Shown here: positions 1 through 5,608 of the stretch, one piece after another
Position numbering within the stretch: position 1 is the stretch's first letter
How the letters are laid out: every line of letters begins with the position of its first letter
Assembly: GCA_021841985.1 (NCBI GenBank)
Contig: JAKCCP010000051.1
Location: forward strand, 1-5,608
Reading direction: 5' to 3'
Source of the DNA: Pseudomonadota bacterium
GTDB lineage: Bacteria > Pseudomonadota > Alphaproteobacteria > Acetobacterales > Acetobacteraceae
Length of the DNA stretch: 5,608 bases
The notes under the pieces: model-generated
What the model was told of the DNA's origin: nothing
Seen by the model: only the letters and a program-made list of their open reading frames with translations
The model's database searches: none
Translations under genes and position numbers: made by a program

Positions 1-2
1 GG

Positions 3-1037
3 GGAGGGTTGTCCGGGCTCGCCGGCGCCAGGGTCAGGCTGCTGTTCGCGGATAGCCAGAACAACCCGCAAATCGCCCGCAGCGCCGCCGAGCGCTTCAT
101 CACCGAGGACCGCGTGGTCGCGGTCATCGGCAGTTACACCAGCGCGACCGCGGTCACCATCAGCCAGATTTGCAACCGCTATCAGGTGCCCTACATCTCC
201 GCCGACAATTCTTCCCCGAGCCTCAACAAGCAAGGTCTGGACTGGTTTTTTCGTCCCTCGCCGACCGATATCGATTTCACCAAGGCGATGTTCGACGGCT
301 TCGCCGCGTTCGGCGAAAAAACCGGCGAGAAGGTGCGAAGCATCGCGATCATTCACGAGAATTCGGTGTTCGGCAGCGATAGCGCCAAGCTGCAGGCGAG
401 CCTGGCGGACGCTGCCGGGATCAAGGTGCTCGCCAATATTTCCTACCAGGCCAACATCCCCTCGCTCGCGGTGGAGGCGGAGCGGCTGCGGGCGGCGGAT
501 GCGGATGTCTTGATGCCGTCTTCTTACACCAGCGATGCGATTTTGCTCGTCCGCGCGATGCATGATGTCGGCTACACGCCGCGGGCAATCATGGCCCAGG
601 ATGCGGGTTTCATCGACCCCGCCTTCATCGCAGCCGTCGGGCCGCTCGCCGAGGGGGTGATGAGCCGCTCCGCTTTCGCGATCGACGCGGTGAAGGAACG
701 CCCGGCGATTCCGGCGGTCAACCGGCTGTTCAGGGCGAGTGGCGCGAACAAGGATCTCAACGATCTGACGGCGCGCGAACTGACAGCGCTGCAAGTGCTC
801 GCCGATGCGCTCGACCGCGCGAAATCGACCAACAACCTGGCGCTGCGTGAGGCGCTCCGCGCGACCGACATCCAAGGCGATCAGACGATCATGCCGTGGG
901 CCGGCGTCAAGTTCGATGCGACCGGCCAGAACATGAAAGGCAATCCCGTCATCTTGCAGCAGCAAAAGGGTGAGTGGCGGGCGGTGTTTCCCTTCGAGAT
1001 CGCGACCGCGCCGCCGATCTGGCACATCGCGCGGTGA
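3..1037 (+). CDS. ABC transporter substrate-binding protein, HAAT/Liv type (5' end missing)
   Basis: Periplasmic binding protein of the type 1 fold (Peripla_BP_6 / Leu-Ile-Val-binding family) that captures the solute and delivers it to the LivHM permease encoded next door. The frame is open to the left edge, so the signal peptide and roughly the first 60-70 residues are missing; 344 residues are visible (numbered from base 3). Family landmarks are GARVRLLFADSQNNP (8-22), the ligand-loop-like VIGSYTSATA (41-50), VPYISADNSSPSL (62-74), FFRPSPTD (82-89), and the second-lobe segment IAIIHENSVFGSDSA (114-128). The end, with GQNMKGNPVILQQQKGEW (308-325) and VFPFEIA, is typical of this family. The TTG at base 9 is an internal Leu codon, not a start. 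The LivH-like gene follows after 25 bases. The ligand is unknown; the SADNSSPS loop differs from classical LivJ/LivK, so leucine should not be assumed. Confidence 0.93.
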   Translation, partial: GGLSGLAGARVRLLFADSQNNPQIARSAAERFITEDRVVAVIGSYTSATAVTISQICNRYQVPYISADNSSPSLNKQGLDWFFRPSPTDIDFTKAMFDGFAAFGEKTGEKVRSIAIIHENSVFGSDSAKLQASLADAAGIKVLANISYQANIPSLAVEAERLRAADADVLMPSSYTSDAILLVRAMHDVGYTPRAIMAQDAGFIDPAFIAAVGPLAEGVMSRSAFAIDAVKERPAIPAVNRLFRASGANKDLNDLTARELTALQVLADALDRAKSTNNLALREALRATDIQGDQTIMPWAGVKFDATGQNMKGNPVILQQQKGEWRAVFPFEIATAPPIWHIAR

Positions 1038-1062
1038 CGCGCTTGCGCCCGGTAGCCACGCC

Positions 1063-1938
1063 GTGAGCGCGACCCTCATCGCGCAGGTCGCGATCGGTGG
1101 CTTGCTCATGGGGTTGGTCTATGCCGTTGTCGCGGCGGGTCTCACGCTGATTTTCGGGTTGATGGATGTGGTGAATTTCGCCCATGGCGCCCTGCTCATG
1201 GTCGCGATGTACGCGACCTTGCTCATCCATCGCGCAACCGGCCTCGATCCGCTGGTGCAATTGCCGCTGGTCGCCCTGCTGCTGTTCGGCGCCGGGGTCG
1301 TGATCTATCGCGGTTTGATCGCGCGCACCCTCTCGGTGCGCGTCAATGCCGGGATGGTGCAGATTTTCGTGACCTTCGGGCTTTCGATCTTTCTCGTCGG
1401 CGCCGCCGAATTTCTTTTCGGCAGTGATTTTCAGAGCATCAACGCGAGCTTTCTCGGCGGCCGCTCGCTGGCGTTCGGCGCCATCATCCTGCCATGGCCG
1501 CTGGTCGCGAGCGGCATCGTCGCACTCCTCGTCTTTCTCGGCCTGTTTTTGCTGTCGCGCACCGAATTCGGCCACGCGCTGGAGGCGACGCGCGAGGATC
1601 ACGAGGCGGTCGCGCTGATCGGCATCGATCGTGACCGGGTGTTCGGGATCGGCTGGGGGATCGGCACCGCGAGCGTCGGCATCGCGGGCGTCATGCTGGC
1701 GAATTTCTATTACATCGCGCCCGATGTCGGCACCAATTTCGCCCTCATCGCCTATGTCACGGTGGCACTCGGCGGCTTCGGCTCGATTTTCGGCGCCCTC
1801 ATCGCCGGGCTGATCATCGGGCTTGTCGAGGCGCTGACGGCCCTCTTCATCGATCCCGCGCTCAAGCAGATCGGCATTTTCCTGATCTATCTCGCGGTTC
1901 TCATGATCCGGCCGCGCGGCCTGTTCGGGCATCTCTGA
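1063..1938 (+). CDS. livH: Branched-chain amino acid-type ABC transporter permease, LivH-like
   Basis: Inner-membrane permease of the BPD_transp_2 (LivH) family; pairs with the LivM-like protein to form the import channel. The protein has 291 residues, normal for LivH. The first helix runs from about residue 5 to 32, followed by the family motif GLTLIFGLMDVVNFAHGA (26-43). Further hydrophobic segments lie at about 47-57, 66-84, 98-119, 140-164, 197-216, 226-257 and 269-283. The cytoplasmic loop that contacts the ATPases is at 170-194 (GHALEATREDHEAVALIGID), and the end reads IRPRGLFGHL. I chose the GTG at 1063: longer starts in this frame (for example GTG at 970) add a hydrophilic Arg-rich tail that overlaps the upstream gene, while the next ATG (1108) would cut the first helix. 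The ribosome site is weak (GGTAG about 7 bases upstream). The stop shares one base with the ATG of the LivM-like gene. The liv name denotes the family, not a proven substrate. Confidence 0.94.
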   Translation: MSATLIAQVAIGGLLMGLVYAVVAAGLTLIFGLMDVVNFAHGALLMVAMYATLLIHRATGLDPLVQLPLVALLLFGAGVVIYRGLIARTLSVRVNAGMVQIFVTFGLSIFLVGAAEFLFGSDFQSINASFLGGRSLAFGAIILPWPLVASGIVALLVFLGLFLLSRTEFGHALEATREDHEAVALIGIDRDRVFGIGWGIGTASVGIAGVMLANFYYIAPDVGTNFALIAYVTVALGGFGSIFGALIAGLIIGLVEALTALFIDPALKQIGIFLIYLAVLMIRPRGLFGHL

Positions 1939-2939
1939 TGGCGGGCGTGGTGAGGGGGACGCTCGCGGCGCGGCGCCGGCGCGAGGTTTTGCTCGGCATC
2001 GCCATCCTTGCCTTTCTCGCCGTTCTTCCTTTGGGCATCAACAATGTCTATCTGCGCGGGCTGATCGTGCTGGCGCTGCTCTATGCTGGCCTGTCACAGG
2101 CGTGGAACATCCTCGGCGGCTATTGCGGGCAGATTTCGCTCGGTCACGCGCTCTATTTCGGGATCGGCGCCTACACCTCGACGCTGCTTTTCACCCGCCT
2201 CGGTATCTCGCCGCTTCTGGGGATGTTCGCCGGCGGCCTCTTTTCCGGGCTCGCCGCGTTTCTGGTCGGCTTGCCCTGTTTTCGCTTGAGCGGCCATTAT
2301 TACGCGATCGCGACGCTGGTCATCGGCATGATGGCAGCACTCCTCGCGGCGAATTGGGATTTCATCAATGCAGCAGAAGGGATCACCATTTCTTTTCACG
2401 GCGAAAGCTGGGCCGATCTCGCCTTTCGCACCGCGATCCTGCCGTTTCATTACGTCATGCTCGCCTATGCGGCGCTGATCTGGCTCATCGCCTGGCTGAT
2501 CGAGGGCTCACGCTGGGGGTTCTTCTGGCGCGCGGTGAAGGATGACGTCGCGGCGGCGCGCAGTCTCGGGATCAGCATCTATCCGAGCAAGCTCGCGGCG
2601 GCGGCGATCAGCGGGGCTGCGACCGGCATCGGCGGCGCGCTCTATGCGCAATATGTCGGCTTCATCGATCCCGAAAGCACGCTCGATTTGTCGCTCTCGG
2701 TGCTGATCGCGCTGCCCGCCGTGGTCGGCGGGATCGGCACGCTCTGGGGGCCGCTGCTCGGGGCGGCGGTGTTGATCCCGGTGCAGCAGCTCTCCGTCGC
2801 CTGGCTCGGGAGTGCCGCCGGCGGCATCGATCTCATGGTCTATGGCGCGCTGATCATGGCGTTGGCGCTCGCCCGCCCGGAAGGCCTGGTCAGTTTTTTC
2901 CAGGCCCGCGCGCGCAAAGAGGCCGCCGGTCATGGCTGA
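1938..2939 (+). CDS. livM: Branched-chain amino acid-type ABC transporter permease, LivM-like
   Basis: Second inner-membrane permease of the importer, 333 residues, a usual LivM length. A short basic N-terminus (ARRRRE, 11-16) suits a cytoplasmic start before the first helix (about 17-36). The LivM hallmark GYCGQISLGHALYFGIGAYT lies at 61-80, followed by FRLSGHYYAIATL (115-127), close to the family's LRLRGxYFAIATL. The cytoplasmic ATPase-contact loop is FWRAVKDDVAAARSLGIS (196-213), followed by the conserved GGALYAQYVGFIDP (232-245). The tail reads ARPEGLVSFF. Hydrophobic helices fill most of the rest. The ATG overlaps the LivH stop (TGATG), so translation is probably coupled; no clear Shine-Dalgarno is seen. 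The last 8 bases overlap the LivG-like gene. Residues 140-165 are less conserved-looking but contain no break in frame. The transported solute is not deducible. Confidence 0.94.
   Translation: MAGVVRGTLAARRRREVLLGIAILAFLAVLPLGINNVYLRGLIVLALLYAGLSQAWNILGGYCGQISLGHALYFGIGAYTSTLLFTRLGISPLLGMFAGGLFSGLAAFLVGLPCFRLSGHYYAIATLVIGMMAALLAANWDFINAAEGITISFHGESWADLAFRTAILPFHYVMLAYAALIWLIAWLIEGSRWGFFWRAVKDDVAAARSLGISIYPSKLAAAAISGAATGIGGALYAQYVGFIDPESTLDLSLSVLIALPAVVGGIGTLWGPLLGAAVLIPVQQLSVAWLGSAAGGIDLMVYGALIMALALARPEGLVSFFQARARKEAAGHG
2918..2922 (+). promoter_or_regulatory. Ribosome binding site of the LivG-like gene
   Basis: AGAGG lies 9 bases before the ATG at 2932, inside the end of the LivM-like gene. 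It supports the ATG at 2932 as the start even though the two genes overlap by 8 bases. Confidence 0.6.
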
Positions 2940-3660
2940 GCCGCTCCTTGCGATTCGCGGGATCAGCAAATCCTTCGGCAGCGTCGCCGCCAATGTCGAT
3001 ATCAGTTTTGAGGTCGCGGCGGGTGAAATCCTCGGCCTGATCGGCCCGAACGGCGCCGGCAAAAGCAGCCTTTTCAATATCATCGCCGGTGCGATCAAGC
3101 CCGATCGCGGCGAAATCCTGTTCGAGGGGCGGCGCATTTCCGGCATCGGCGCGGTTGCCTGCGCGCGGCGCGGCATCGGGCGGACGTTTCAGGTGGTGCG
3201 CAGCTTCGATTCGATGACCGTTCTGGAAAACGTCATGGTCGGCGCGTTTTTGCACGCGCGCCGGAGTGCCGCGGCGATGCGGGAGGCAGCCGGGGTGATC
3301 GCATTTTGCGGCCTCGCCGGGCGGCGGGATGTCGCCGCCCATCGCCTGTCACCGCCGGACAAGCGCCGGTTGGAGATCGCCCGCGCGCTCGCGACCCGGC
3401 CGCGGCTTCTGCTGCTCGATGAAATGCTGACCGGCCTCACGCCCACCGAGGCGCGGGAGGGCATGCAACTGGTTCGCGATCTCCGCGCGCAAGGCATCAC
3501 CATCATCATGGTCGAGCATGTGATGGAGGTGCTGCTGCCGCTGATCGATCGCGCGATCGTGCTCGATCTCGGGCGAAAACTCCTCGAAGGCCGGCCGGCC
3601 GAGATCGTCCGCCATCCGGACGTGATCCGCGCCTATCTCGGGGAGCGCTATGTCGCTTGA
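2932..3660 (+). CDS. livG: Branched-chain amino acid-type ABC transporter ATP-binding protein, LivG-like
   Basis: Cytoplasmic ATPase that, with the LivF-like partner, powers import through LivHM. It has 242 residues, slightly short of the roughly 250-255 typical of LivG. Walker A is GPNGAGKS (38-45), followed by the LivG-type segment GIGRTFQVVRSFDSMTVLEN (81-100) with the Q-loop Gln at 87. Walker B with the catalytic Glu is LLLLDE (159-164), followed by the family-typical GLTPTEA (168-174). The switch His is H196 in IIMVEHVMEV. The signature loop is degenerate: LSPPDKRRLEIARAL (139-153) in place of LSGGQ. LivG proteins often relax this motif, so the protein is probably still active. The C-terminal IRAYLG (232-237) is the usual LivG/LivF ending. 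The gene overlaps its neighbours by 8 bases upstream and 11 bases downstream. Confidence 0.95.
   Translation: MAEPLLAIRGISKSFGSVAANVDISFEVAAGEILGLIGPNGAGKSSLFNIIAGAIKPDRGEILFEGRRISGIGAVACARRGIGRTFQVVRSFDSMTVLENVMVGAFLHARRSAAAMREAAGVIAFCGLAGRRDVAAHRLSPPDKRRLEIARALATRPRLLLLDEMLTGLTPTEAREGMQLVRDLRAQGITIIMVEHVMEVLLPLIDRAIVLDLGRKLLEGRPAEIVRHPDVIRAYLGERYVA
3640..3645 (+). promoter_or_regulatory. Ribosome binding site of the LivF-like gene
   Basis: GGGGAG lies 4 bases before the ATG at 3650, within the last codons of the LivG-like gene. The spacing is a little short, but it agrees with the chosen start and with coupled translation. Confidence 0.5.
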
Positions 3661-4366
3661 GCGGCCGTTGCTGGAAACGCGCCGGTTGTTCGCGCATTAT
3701 CGCGGCCTGGCGGCGCTGCATGGCCTTGATCTGGCGATCGCGCCGGGGGAGATCGTCGCCGTGGTCGGGGCCAACGGCGCCGGCAAGAGCACGCTGCTCC
3801 GCGCCATCGCCGGGCAGGTGGCGATTTCCGGCGAAATTTTTTTCGACGGCGCGCCGATCGCAGGGCTCGCGCCGCATCGGATCAGCCGCCTCGGCATCGC
3901 GCTGGTCCCCGAGGGCAGGCGTCTCTTTCCGCGCCTTGCGGTCGAGGACAATCTCCGGCTCGGCGCCTATGCCCGACGCGGTCCCGAGCGTTTCCGCCCG
4001 CTCGATCTCGTCTTCGAGCTTTTTCCCCGGCTGCGGGAGCGGCTCCGCCAGCGCGCCGAGACCTTGTCGGGGGGCGAGCAGCAGATGCTGGCGATCGGGC
4101 GCGCCTTGATGACGGCGCCGCGCCTCTTGATGCTCGATGAGCCCTCGCAGGGCATCATGCCGCGCCTCGTCGACGATATTTTCGCGGCGATCGCGCGGAT
4201 CCGGGCCGGCGGCGTCACCATCCTGATCGTCGAGCAGCGTCTTGCCGAAACGCTGGCGATCGCCGACCGTGCCTATGTCATGCAGACCGGCCGGATCGTT
4301 CTCGCGGGCGCGGCCGGCGCGATCGCCGGCAATGAGGAGGTCCGGCGCGCCTATCTCGGCATGTAA
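3650..4366 (+). CDS. livF: Branched-chain amino acid-type ABC transporter ATP-binding protein, LivF-like
   Basis: Second cytoplasmic ATPase of the importer; 238 residues, normal for LivF. Walker A is GANGAGKST (40-48). The LivF-specific segment [17 protein letters not shown] (86-102) takes the place of a canonical Q-loop. The signature is the intact LSGGEQQ (139-145). Walker B is LLMLDE (159-164), followed by [14 protein letters not shown] (165-178), where many LivF proteins have PSLGLAP. The usual switch His is Gln196 in LIVEQ, which is normal for LivF (VEQN). The ending is VRRAYLGM. With a degenerate signature in the LivG-like partner and a canonical one here, the two composite ATP sites of the heterodimer are probably not equivalent. 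The start overlaps the LivG-like gene by 11 bases; the stop lies 16 bases before the DUF1445 gene. A T7 run (3837-3843) encodes Ile-Phe-Phe and does not break the frame. Confidence 0.95.
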   Translation: MSLERPLLETRRLFAHYRGLAALHGLDLAIAPGEIVAVVGANGAGKSTLLRAIAGQVAISGEIFFDGAPIAGLAPHRISRLGIALVPEGRRLFPRLAVEDNLRLGAYARRGPERFRPLDLVFELFPRLRERLRQRAETLSGGEQQMLAIGRALMTAPRLLMLDEPSQGIMPRLVDDIFAAIARIRAGGVTILIVEQRLAETLAIADRAYVMQTGRIVLAGAAGAIAGNEEVRRAYLGM

Positions 4367-4368
4367 CC

Positions 4369-4374
4369 AGGAGG
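4369..4374 (+). promoter_or_regulatory. Strong ribosome binding site of the DUF1445 gene
   Basis: A perfect AGGAGG sits 8 bases before the ATG at 4383, in the short gap after the LivF stop. It fixes that ATG as the start in preference to the longer in-frame reading from 4242, whose first 47 codons merely overlap the LivF-like gene. It is the best ribosome site in the window. Confidence 0.85.
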
Positions 4375-4382
4375 CATCGGCC

Positions 4383-5195
4383 ATGGACGGCTCACCCCAT
4401 CGCATCGACCGCGCCGCGCTCAAGACCGGGCGCGATGTCCGGCGCGCTTGCCGGGCGGGAGAATTTTCCGGGGCGACCTCGGGCCTCGCGCCCGGCTTCG
4501 CGCAGGCCAATCTCGTCGTGCTGCCGGCCGATCTCGCCGGCGATTTTCTGCGTTTCTGCCAGCGCAACCCGAAACCCTGCCCGCTGCTCGGCGTCTCCGA
4601 CCCGGGAGCGACGGATTTGCCCGATCTCGCCGCCGATCTCGATCTCCGCACCGATCTCCCCGGCTATCGCCTCTGGCGGGAGGGCGAACTGATCGCCGAG
4701 CCCGAGGACGTGCGGGAGTGGTGGCGCGCTGATCTCGTCGCCTTCGCGATCGGCTGCTCCTACACCTTCGAGGCGGCGCTGCTGGCGGAGGGCATGACGC
4801 TCCGCCACGTCGCCGCCGGGAGCGAGGTGCCGATGTTTGCAACCAACATCGATTGCGCGCCGGCCGGGAAGTTTTTCGGCCATATGGTGGTCTCGATGCG
4901 GCCGTTCCGCCCGGCGGAGGCGATCCGGGCGGTGCAGATCACCTCGCGTTTTCCCTTCGTGCATGGCGCACCCGTGCATATCGGGCTGCCGGAGATGATC
5001 GGCATCAAGGATCTCGCGCGGCCGGATTACGGCGCCCCGGTTCCGGTTCTGGCCGATGAATTGCCGGTGTTCTGGGCCTGCGGGGTGACGCCGCAAGCGG
5101 TGATCGCGGCGATGCGCCCGCCCTTCGCCATCACCCATCAGCCCGGCCGCATGCTGGTGCTCGATCTCCCCGATCACCGCTGCGCGGTTTTGTAA
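4383..5195 (+). CDS. DUF1445 family putative hydro-lyase (YcsI / D-glutamate cyclase-related)
   Basis: Predicted soluble cytoplasmic enzyme of the DUF1445 family, annotated as 'putative hydro-lyase' in bacteria. It has 270 residues, close to the usual 260-270, so it is full length. Conserved blocks occur in order: [16 protein letters not shown] (33-48), [15 protein letters not shown] (55-69), [14 protein letters not shown] (90-103), [14 protein letters not shown] (121-134), VPMFATNI (149-156), VVSMRP (169-174), [17 protein letters not shown] (185-201), DYGAPV (215-220) and [13 protein letters not shown] (228-240). No signal peptide or membrane helix is seen. The mammalian relative DGLUCY (DUF1445 plus a second domain) converts D-glutamate to 5-oxo-D-proline. 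Bacillus ycsI sits near the 5-oxoprolinase genes (ycsF, kipI, kipA). Whether this protein cyclises D-glutamate is inference. Its place as the last gene of the ABC operon suggests that it acts on the imported solute or a product of it. Family assignment is firm; the reaction is not. Confidence 0.92.
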   Translation: MDGSPHRIDRAALKTGRDVRRACRAGEFSGATSGLAPGFAQANLVVLPADLAGDFLRFCQRNPKPCPLLGVSDPGATDLPDLAADLDLRTDLPGYRLWREGELIAEPEDVREWWRADLVAFAIGCSYTFEAALLAEGMTLRHVAAGSEVPMFATNIDCAPAGKFFGHMVVSMRPFRPAEAIRAVQITSRFPFVHGAPVHIGLPEMIGIKDLARPDYGAPVPVLADELPVFWACGVTPQAVIAAMRPPFAITHQPGRMLVLDLPDHRCAVL

Positions 5196-5211
5196 TCGCC
5201 GCCCGCGATTA
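5193..5211. terminator. Hairpin pairing the two convergent stop codons, possible weak bidirectional terminator
   Basis: TAATCGC (5193-5199), loop CGCCC (5200-5204), GCGATTA (5205-5211) form a perfect 7-bp inverted repeat. It contains the TAA of the DUF1445 gene in one arm and the TAA of proC, on the other strand, in the other arm. Neither side has a proper U-run: the plus strand continues TTCGG, the minus strand CAAAACC. An intrinsic terminator is therefore only possible, not clear. No better candidate lies between the two genes. Confidence 0.4.
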
Positions 5212-5608
5212 TTCGGCCAGTTCGCGTGAGCGGGCGGCGGCGGCGGCGATGGCTTCGGGCATAAGCTTCGGCAGCGCTCCCGGCGCCATCAGAACCGAGA
5301 GGGCTGCGGCGGTGGTGCCGCCCTTGCTGGTGACGGCCTCGCGCAGGGAAGCCGCGTCCTCCTCGCTTGCCGCGAGCAGCGCGCCGGACCCGGCGACCGT
5401 CCGGCGGGCGAGGCGGCGGGCCAGCGCCGGCGCAAGCCCCTCGGCGATGGCGGCGCGCTCCAGTAATTCGGCGAGCAGGAAGACATAGGCCGGGCCGGAG
5501 CCGGAAACCGCGGTGACGGCATCGAGATCGCGCTCGTGATCGACCCAGACGACCTCGCCGACCGCGGCGAGAAGCCGCTCGCAGAGCGCGCACGCGGCGG
5601 CGCTCACG
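5209..5608 (-). CDS. proC: Pyrroline-5-carboxylate reductase, C-terminal half (runs off the right edge)
   Basis: ProC reduces 1-pyrroline-5-carboxylate to L-proline with NAD(P)H, the last step of proline synthesis, in the cytoplasm. About 132 residues are visible, roughly the last half of a protein that is usually 265-275 long; the N-terminal nucleotide-binding domain lies beyond the right edge. The visible part is the dimerisation domain. It carries the hallmark TAVSGSGPAYVFLLAE (32-47 of the fragment), then ALARRLARRTVAGSGALLAA (61-80) and VTSKGGTTAAAL (92-103), where the family usually has TSPGGTT; it ends in SRELAE. The GTG at 5607-5605 is an internal Val codon, since homologues continue upstream of it, and should not be taken as the start. 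The gene converges on the DUF1445 gene with 13 bases between the stops, so it belongs to a different transcript. There is no frame break. Confidence 0.93.
   Translation of the reverse strand, partial: VSAAACALCERLLAAVGEVVWVDHERDLDAVTAVSGSGPAYVFLLAELLERAAIAEGLAPALARRLARRTVAGSGALLAASEEDAASLREAVTSKGGTTAAALSVLMAPGALPKLMPEAIAAAAARSRELAE

Noticed and set aside
1..11. GGGGAGGG followed by TTG, resembling a ribosome site and start for the first gene
   Set aside because: The purine run directly touches the TTG with no spacer. The codons before it (Gly-Gly) continue the binding-protein family's usual GG motif, so this is internal coding sequence cut by the window edge.
970..1062. N-terminal extension of the LivH-like protein from an upstream GTG
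   Set aside because: The added 31 residues are hydrophilic and Arg-rich, overlap the preceding gene by 68 bases and have no counterpart in LivH proteins.
949..1932. Long minus-strand open frame (327 codons) opposite the LivH-like gene
   Set aside because: Its product is a low-complexity string of Arg, Glu, Asp, Gln and His, as expected for the antisense of a hydrophobic, GC-rich permease gene. It matches no family I recognise.
3836..3844. T7 run with a T TTT TTC slippery heptamer in the LivF-like gene
   Set aside because: The zero frame gives a complete, normal LivF. I see no clear stimulatory structure and no recognised product in the other frame. The run simply encodes Ile-Phe-Phe.
2304..4326. 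Five copies of the octamer GCGATCGC (2304, 3734, 4187, 4256, 4319), four in the LivF-like gene
   Set aside because: Resembles the cyanobacterial HIP1 element, but the copies in the LivF-like gene encode Ala-Ile-Ala in frame with preferred codons. Codon usage explains them without a special repeat.
3506..4651. Long minus-strand open frame (381 codons) across the LivF-like gene and its flanks
   Set aside because: Spans two well-identified plus-strand genes and has biased, Arg/Ala/Asp-rich composition; a shadow of high GC coding sequence.
4529..4660. Cluster of GATCTC repeats in the DUF1445 gene
   Set aside because: The copies encode Asp-Leu pairs of a conserved acidic stretch with the favoured GAT and CTC codons; spacing is irregular and no tandem unit is present.
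5184..5195. C-terminal Cys-Ala-Val-Leu of the DUF1445 protein, which looks like a CaaX prenylation box
   Set aside because: Protein prenylation at CaaX boxes is a eukaryotic process; in a bacterial cytoplasmic enzyme this four-residue match is most likely chance.

Overview
The window reads as a stretch of one bacterial chromosome with very high GC (by eye around two thirds) and tightly packed genes. Codon choice (GCG, CTC, ATC, GAT), the ABC genes and the closing hydro-lyase-like gene suggest a Gram-negative alphaproteobacterium, possibly of the Rhodospirillales/Acetobacteraceae type. That placement is inference from style, not from a marker gene.

Bases 1-5195 form one plus-strand unit. It holds a five-gene ABC importer of the hydrophobic/branched-chain amino acid (HAAT, Liv) type: a periplasmic substrate-binding protein cut by the left edge, two membrane permeases (LivH-like, LivM-like) and two ATPases (LivG-like, LivF-like). 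The LivH/LivM, LivM/LivG and LivG/LivF junctions overlap by 1, 8 and 11 bases, the usual sign of translational coupling. After a 16-base gap with a strong Shine-Dalgarno comes a complete gene of the DUF1445 'putative hydro-lyase' family (YcsI / D-glutamate cyclase N-domain relatives). It is very likely co-transcribed with the transporter.

On the minus strand, converging on that gene with only 13 bases between the stop codons, lies the C-terminal half of proC (pyrroline-5-carboxylate reductase), cut by the right edge. A perfect 7-bp inverted repeat pairs the two opposing stop codons.

Read together, the plus-strand genes look like an uptake-plus-metabolism cassette. The binding protein captures a small amino-acid-like solute, LivHM and LivGF import it with ATP, and the DUF1445 enzyme may act on it or a product. 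The substrate cannot be read from the sequence. The DUF1445 neighbour makes D-glutamate, 5-oxoproline or a related compound a testable guess. No mobile element, CRISPR array, RNA gene or clearly new system is visible, and no gene-free stretch exceeds 25 bases.
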